Assembly: GCA_938017675.1 (NCBI GenBank)
Contig: CALIJB010000025.1
Location: 1 to 64,000, forward strand
DNA from: an uncultured Candidatus Saccharibacteria bacterium
Lineage (GTDB): Bacteria > Patescibacteriota > Saccharimonadia > Saccharimonadales > Saccharimonadaceae
DNA length: 64,000 nucleotides
Direction: 5' to 3'
Shown here: one piece after another, positions 60,357-64,000 of the stretch
Position numbering within the stretch: the stretch's first letter is position 1
Layout of the letters: every line of letters begins with the position of its first letter
Notes under the pieces: model-generated
What the model was told of the DNA's origin: nothing
Databases searched by the model: none
Seen by the model: the letters and a program-made list of their open reading frames with translations, nothing else
Translations under genes and position numbers: made by a program

Positions 60357-61349
60357 ATGGTGAAGATAAAGGTAGCGATTAACGATTTTTGCCGGGTTGG
60401 CCGCAGTGTTTTCAAAATTGCGCAGAGCCGTTCGGATATCGAAATAGCGGCTATTCGGACGCATTTGAGCGCCGAGCAGTGTGCTTATCTGCTGAAGCAT
60501 GACTCGATTTATGGCCATTATGCCAAGGCGATTGGCACTGGCGACGCGTCGCTATATGTTGGCGATCGGATTATTCCTATCATAAGCGACAAGCGGACAA
60601 CCAAATTGCCGTGGGGTGATTTCGGCATTGATGTTTTGATTGATGCTGGATGTCAGACTGATGCTGCTGAGCTGCGCCGCCATCGGACGGCTGGTGCTCG
60701 GCGCGTGGCGTCGTTGTCGCAGTGCGCTGATTTTGCGACGATCGTCATGGGCGTTAATGACGGATTGGTCAATGTCTCGACGGATATTGTCTGCAGCGGC
60801 GATGCGGCGATTAGCTCGGTAGCGCCAGTCATTGCGGCGCTTGATCAAGCAGTTGGCGTCGAGGCCGCGACGATTACGGCGGCTGGCAGTTATCATTTTG
60901 CTGGTTCGCTGTTAAAGACTGAGCGTCTGGGCGACAGCGACTTGGTGGCGATGGCGGCTGATTACGGCCAGCGATTGCAGACAGTTTTGCCAAATGTTGC
61001 GAGCGCGGTAAGCGGGCTTGCAATTAGCAGCCGCCAGTACGGTAACGTTGGTCTATCAACGGTTTCGCTACTGCTGCGCGAACCAGTCGCGGCCAAGAAA
61101 ATAAACGAGATTTTAACGCATGCTGCCCGCGAACCGCTATACAACGGTATTTTGACAGTTACCGACAAAGAGTTGGTAGCCGAAGATTTTCGCGGCAATA
61201 GCTACAGCTCGACAGTTGATGCCGGGCTGACTGCCGTTGTCGGCGGGCGATTGGCGCAAGTGTCGGCCTGGTACGACTATGAATGGGCCAGCGCCAACCG
61301 CTTGGTCGAGTTGGCGGCTGAAACTGGCCGCTATGCGCGAAATGTATGA
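60357..61349 (+). CDS. GAPDH homologue lacking catalytic cysteine
   Basis: 330 residues from ATG 60357 with AAGGAG at 60346-60351. Clear GAPDH kinship: INDFCRVGRSVFK (degenerate NAD loop), KHDSIYGHY, VNDGLVN, WYDYEWASANRLVELA (SWYDNEWGYS equivalent). The active-site block that should read NASCTTN appears as SGDAAISS (about 146-156): the catalytic Cys is replaced by Ala, and the TVHAYT His motif is altered. Probably non-catalytic or with a new function. No other gap gene is in the window. Confidence 0.85.
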   Translation: MVKIKVAINDFCRVGRSVFKIAQSRSDIEIAAIRTHLSAEQCAYLLKHDSIYGHYAKAIGTGDASLYVGDRIIPIISDKRTTKLPWGDFGIDVLIDAGCQTDAAELRRHRTAGARRVASLSQCADFATIVMGVNDGLVNVSTDIVCSGDAAISSVAPVIAALDQAVGVEAATITAAGSYHFAGSLLKTERLGDSDLVAMAADYGQRLQTVLPNVASAVSGLAISSRQYGNVGLSTVSLLLREPVAAKKINEILTHAAREPLYNGILTVTDKELVAEDFRGNSYSSTVDAGLTAVVGGRLAQVSAWYDYEWASANRLVELAAETGRYARNV

Positions 61350-61398
61350 CATATTTATAATAAAATTGCCGAAAAAGCTAAAAATAAGTATAAAAGTC

Positions 61399-61451
61399 TT
61401 GACATTTTTATCAAAGTGTGATAGTATCATAGTATCATAGTATCATAGTAT
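61399..61451 (+). promoter_or_regulatory. Promoter/operator of structured locus D with tandem TAGTATCA repeats
   Basis: TTGACA (61399-61404), 14 nt, TGATAGTATCA (61419-61429) with -10 TAGTAT at 17-nt spacing. The 8-nt unit TAGTATCA occurs three times in full (61422-61445) and once in part. Same geometry as loci A, B and C, here with multiplied operator half-sites. Confidence 0.8.
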
Positions 61452-61692
61452 GTCCATCCCGTATAAGTATAATACAGGATCAGCGACATGCTCACTAACA
61501 ATAAAATCTGTAGTAGATAGGTTCAGCTTTCAAGTTCTCTACGGTATTATTAAATTTAGTTAATTCAGGCTAAAAGCACGAATAGCGCTGGCGCTAAAGC
61601 ATGGTCTAGCCTGGGTGTTTTTGATGCTGCCGTAGAGAGCTTGAAAAGGTCAAGCTCCCAAGCGCCCCACATGGGGCAGGAAGGGGCCTAAA
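61452..61692 (+). ncRNA. Folded 5' leader of structured locus D
   Basis: About 240 nt. 61528-61544 pairs with 61630-61646 over 17 positions (one G-T), closing a large domain that contains smaller dyads (AGCGCTGGCGCT). Then CCCCACATGGGG and a purine-rich AGGAAGGGG site before ATG 61693. No reading frame of interest inside. Confidence 0.65.
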
Positions 61693-62115
61693 ATGGCCTA
61701 CACCATTACCGACGTCGTTAACTCCTCCTCCGCTGCTCGGCAGCGACGGGAGGAGGCCCTGCGGGGCCTCGACCTCCCCGAGGAGGGGGGGTACGTGAGG
61801 GGGTGCGTCCCCCGCGAGTACCTCCGCCTGATGGCGGAGGCGGAGGCCGCCCCGGAGGGTGCGGCTCAGGTCGCACTCCACTTGCACGACGAGGCCCGCC
61901 GCGCGGGCCTCGAGGCCGTCGTCGAAGCCGACGAGTATAACTCGCCCGGCGATTACGACGTGAGGGGGGGCCGCCGGCTCACCCTCATGGTTCAGGGCTG
62001 CGGCCACGGCCGCAGCTACATCCTTGATGGGAAGAGCGGTTTTCTCATCAAGGACATGCCCTACGGGGCGTGGGCTGAGGTCTTCAAGGAGGTGGCTGCT
62101 TCCTCAAAGAGCTGA
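61693..62115 (+). CDS. Structured locus D, gene 1: GC-rich orphan protein
   Basis: 140 residues. N-terminal helix rich in Arg/Glu/Leu, Ala/Glu-rich helical middle (LMAEAEAAPEGAAQVAL), and a C-terminal beta-type part with GYVRG, LTLMVQGCGHGRSYILDG and FLIKDMPYGAWAEVFKEV. Not recognised. GC content is far above the window average and codon use is atypical. The coding RNA is a chain of perfect hairpins, for example 61891-61911 and 61997-62016 (both 9-bp stems). AGGAAGGGG site upstream. Confidence 0.7.
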   Translation: MAYTITDVVNSSSAARQRREEALRGLDLPEEGGYVRGCVPREYLRLMAEAEAAPEGAAQVALHLHDEARRAGLEAVVEADEYNSPGDYDVRGGRRLTLMVQGCGHGRSYILDGKSGFLIKDMPYGAWAEVFKEVAASSKS

Positions 62116-62439
62116 ACGCTTCTACTACCCCGGGAACTCTACCGGGTAAAAAATTGAGTGCGGTTCCAGAGAGGAAAACCGCTTAAAACTTCCTCCATAA
62201 ACTGGCTTGCCCTGCGCCAGACTGATATCTGTATCAGTAAAATGCAGGGCAACAACCCTTGAAAGTTCTGAATTTTTGCAACGATTTGCAGATAGGACTG
62301 AGCTCTCAATGGGCTCAAGCACCTTTAGATAGCTAATACTATCCTAGTCGAGCCATTCAAATCTTGTTTGATACGCGACAAACGCGATGAAGAATGGCTT
62401 GACAAAGGGTTGAGCCAACGAGATTCCTGAGGAGGAGTC
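62116..62439 (+). ncRNA. Structured intercistronic RNA of locus D
   Basis: About 320 nt of consecutive dyads: CCCGG...CCGGG; GCGGTT...AACCGC; a two-tier hairpin at 62207-62252 (9-bp outer TTGCCCTGC/GCAGGGCAA, 7-bp inner ACTGATA/TATCAGT); TGAGCTC...GGGCTCA; AGCCATTC...GAATGGCT. It ends in GAGGAGGAG before the next start. No gene seen. Confidence 0.6.
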
Positions 62440-63183
62440 ATGTTTCTGTTGGGATACAATCCTCGCGACGAACACTCGCGTAGGGAAATTGCGAGGGGAG
62501 AACGTTTTTATCCCCATTATGTCGACCTGCAGAACATGCAGGCATGCTATGTCTCTGAGTGGTCCGCTCTTGAGGGGATGAGGCCCAAGACATACGAAAT
62601 TGACGAGCGCCAGCAGGCAGACGCGCTCGCATTTGTCTGCTGGCAGCGGTGGTCGAGTCCTGTTGATTTTCGTTCTGCCAACACGGTGGACGTGACGCAT
62701 TTCGTCCATCGTGTTGAGACAGTGGTCGGTCTTCCAGCCGCCGGATTCCTTGCGCATGTGTATTACCGGGATGGTGAGGGCCTCTATCAGGCCTGGACGC
62801 CCGAGGTCGTTTTGGACTTTGAGGCTTTTATCAAGGAGAATATCTCCTTGATTAGTGCCTACGAGAAGAGCGTGCTCTGCTCCTCTCGCTGGCACTGTCG
62901 AGAGCACAAGAAGATTGACAGGGGCGTGTACACCCCGGCTGTCTGCCTGGCTCTTGAGGCCAAGGTGGACCGCCTGATTGAGAGGTCAGAGTTGCGCAGA
63001 CTTATCGTGGTGAGCGATGAGGCGGAGCGCCAGCGTGCCGAGATGCTGCGCGTCGAGGCACAACGCCGGCGCCAGCTGGAGATCGCGCAGGAGCGCGCGA
63101 AGATCGAGATGCTGCTCGGGGTCAACCCCGACACCCTTGATGAGTTGTATGACCTTCTTAGAGTTAAGGAGGTCGAGAGCTGA
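62440..63183 (+). CDS. Structured locus D, gene 2: orphan protein with C-terminal coiled coil
   Basis: 247 residues, soluble, not recognised. N-terminal half (MFLLGYNPRDEHSRREIARG) is mixed alpha/beta with many aromatic residues; two Cys and a His lie in SVLCSSRWHCREH near 150; residues 165-247 form a long charged coiled coil rich in Arg/Glu/Gln. GGAGGAG site just upstream. The coding RNA carries hairpins such as 62830-62852 (10-bp perfect stem, 3-nt loop). Second cistron of locus D. Confidence 0.75.
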   Translation: MFLLGYNPRDEHSRREIARGERFYPHYVDLQNMQACYVSEWSALEGMRPKTYEIDERQQADALAFVCWQRWSSPVDFRSANTVDVTHFVHRVETVVGLPAAGFLAHVYYRDGEGLYQAWTPEVVLDFEAFIKENISLISAYEKSVLCSSRWHCREHKKIDRGVYTPAVCLALEAKVDRLIERSELRRLIVVSDEAERQRAEMLRVEAQRRRQLEIAQERAKIEMLLGVNPDTLDELYDLLRVKEVES

Positions 63184-63480
63184 ACGAAGTCCGCGTACCC
63201 GGCAAGCTCAACCTGTGATAAAACGGTACGGTTTTATCACCCAAACCTTGTGAGGCAATCAAGTGCGGACAATTGAGATTTCGTCCGAACAAGCGGGATA
63301 TCCCGCAGCAATCTCATCGAGAGCGATATTTTAGAATGAGACAACGATGTCTCTTCCGAACTACAACGCTCTCACGCCCGCTACCTGGCGGGGATGGCCA
63401 GCTCAATCTGAGCTTCGACCATCCCCGCTGGGGGCGGGATTTTCTTTTGGCCAGCAAGACCTACTCTAACAGGGCTTGCC
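63184..63480 (+). ncRNA. Structured 3' RNA of locus D
   Basis: Highly folded: 63215-63240 (10-bp perfect stem, 6-nt loop) lies inside a GTCCGC/GCGGAC pairing; GCGGGATATCCCGC; GAGAGCG...CGCTCTC with inner GAGACA/TGTCTC; and 63388-63428 (10-bp GCGGGGATGG/CCATCCCCGC enclosing AGCTCA/TGAGCT). A last dyad with a T run near 63430-63440 may end transcription. No gene seen. Confidence 0.6.
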
Positions 63481-63498
63481 AGGGGCGCGTATTATGCT

Positions 63499-63510
63499 TA
63501 TACTAATGGT
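63499..63510 (+). promoter_or_regulatory. -10 box of leaderless rpiB mRNA
   Basis: TATACT at 63499-63504 followed by exactly 6 nt and ATG 63511. Confidence 0.7.
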
Positions 63511-63972
63511 ATGAAGATTTTTCTAGGAGCGGATCATGGTGGGTTTTATCTGAAGGAGAAGATTGAAGCTTATCTGACCAAGCGCGGCATCGAGTGGGAG
63601 GATGTCGGCGACAAGATACTCGATCCGCAAGACGACTTCCCGCAGTTTGCCCAGATGGCCGTGACCAAGGTGTTGGGCGAGGACGATTCTACTGATCCGC
63701 GGGCAATTTTGATTTGCACTGGCGGCCAAGGTATGGCGATGGCAGCTAACCGTTTTCGCGGTATTCGGGCGGCAGTGATCTGGGATAAGTTCGAAGCGCA
63801 TGAGTGCCGTAATGATAACGACTGTAACGTCCTATGCTTGCCGGCGCGAGTACTGGACGCTCCGGGCGACGACTTAGAACTCTGGAAAGAAATTATTGAC
63901 GAGTGGATCGCTACGCCATTTGCCGGCGCGGCGCGGTTTGTTCGCCGCAACGCAGAATTGGATGCTTTCTGA
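63511..63972 (+). CDS. rpiB: Ribose-5-phosphate isomerase B (RpiB/LacAB family)
   Basis: 153 residues. RpiB signature: MKIFLGADHGGFYLKEKI, Y/WEDVGD, DFPQFAQ, and the active-site GGQGMAMAANRFRGIRAAV where other members have GTGxGxxxxANK; Cys is present just before (ICTGGQG). Interconverts ribose-5-phosphate and ribulose-5-phosphate. The C-terminal tail is longer than in E. coli. TGATG overlap with the next gene indicates an operon. Confidence 0.92.
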   Translation: MKIFLGADHGGFYLKEKIEAYLTKRGIEWEDVGDKILDPQDDFPQFAQMAVTKVLGEDDSTDPRAILICTGGQGMAMAANRFRGIRAAVIWDKFEAHECRNDNDCNVLCLPARVLDAPGDDLELWKEIIDEWIATPFAGAARFVRRNAELDAF

Positions 63973-64000
63973 TGGCCGAGATTGTTCCGACAGTACTCTG
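63972..64000 (+). CDS. Start of a gene cut by the window end, possibly ribulose-phosphate 3-epimerase
   Basis: ATG 63972 overlaps the rpiB stop (TGATG) and reads MAEIVPTVL before the window ends. Such a start and the position after rpiB fit an rpe gene of the pentose-phosphate pathway; nine residues do not prove it. Confidence 0.45.

Noticed and set aside
61422..61451. TAGTATCA repeats as a CRISPR array
   Set aside because: The units are 8 nt, directly abutting and without spacers, and no cas gene is present.
61606..62007. 133-residue minus-strand open frame opposite locus D gene 1
   Set aside because: Shadow of the GC-rich plus-strand gene; it lacks a start signal and opposes the promoter and Shine-Dalgarno layout.
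62344..62907. 187-residue minus-strand open frame opposite locus D gene 2
   Set aside because: No promoter or ribosome site on that strand; the plus-strand frame has GGAGGAG directly before its ATG and plausible protein composition.
1..64000. Insertion sequences, integrases, prophage structural genes or toxin-antitoxin pairs
   Set aside because: No transposase, recombinase, capsid or recognisable toxin-antitoxin motif was seen; small orphan genes next to the structured loci were considered as toxins but nothing specific supports it.

Overview
This window looks like a piece of a Saccharibacteria (TM7, Patescibacteria) chromosome. That is an inference from gene content and gene style: compact, mostly complete housekeeping genes, many orphan membrane proteins with Pro/Gln-rich tails, a 48-residue bL32, a MoxR/Bat-type operon, short intergenic gaps, and a very regular promoter layout in which a -10 box lies exactly 6 nt upstream of the start codon (leaderless mRNAs). 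UGA is a normal stop here. No rRNA, insertion sequence, CRISPR array or integrase was seen.

Layout. 1-2.7 kb: orphan genes, a possible small RNA and a DUF2798-like membrane protein. 2.7-11.2 kb: rarA, a CPBP protease, two Gln-rich membrane proteins, a GH13 glucosidase, typA and an MFS transporter. 11.2-13.8 kb: two tRNA-Gly genes, a CAP-domain surface protein, and a two-gene unit (tiny membrane protein plus 361-residue protein) whose members share a KAGNNS-QIQ tag. 13.9-19.9 kb: minus-strand moxR / DUF58 / BatX / BatA / BatB / BatC operon preceded by a degenerate phosphoribosyltransferase-like gene. 20-24.1 kb: hydrolase, slipin + DUF4342, and a CsoR/RcnR-type metal sensor with its operator and a DUF4396 partner. 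24-30 kb: tRNA-Phe, a CHAP amidase with an in-frame TGA near its expected start, a MurF-like ligase, a large anchored protein and leuS. 30-40 kb: rpmF, nusB, Nudix, rnc, rpsP, khpA, trmD, tRNA-Gln, hisS, PAP2, rmuC and an aquaporin with a lysine-rich tail. 40.4-50.7 kb: pheS and pheT, split by 6.4 kb of accessory genes that include two M16-peptidase-like paralogues. 50.7-61.3 kb: ThrE-like exporter, P-type ATPase, FKBP, trxB, PLD, ppa, DUF5684, rel and a GAPDH homologue lacking its catalytic cysteine. 63.5-64 kb: rpiB and the start of a probable rpe.

The most unusual feature is a set of four orphan loci at about 32.1-32.6, 34.0-34.4 and 45.7-46.1 kb (minus strand) and 61.4-63.5 kb (plus strand). 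All four promoters have the same architecture: TTGACR, exactly 14 nt, then a palindrome TGATA...TATCA covering the -10 box. Their transcripts carry structured 5' leaders and Shine-Dalgarno sites, unlike the leaderless host genes, and are packed with strong local hairpins in leaders, coding regions and 3' ends. Their proteins are not recognisable. This looks like a coordinately controlled regulon of highly folded mRNAs, possibly a small mobile or host-interaction system; the function is unknown.
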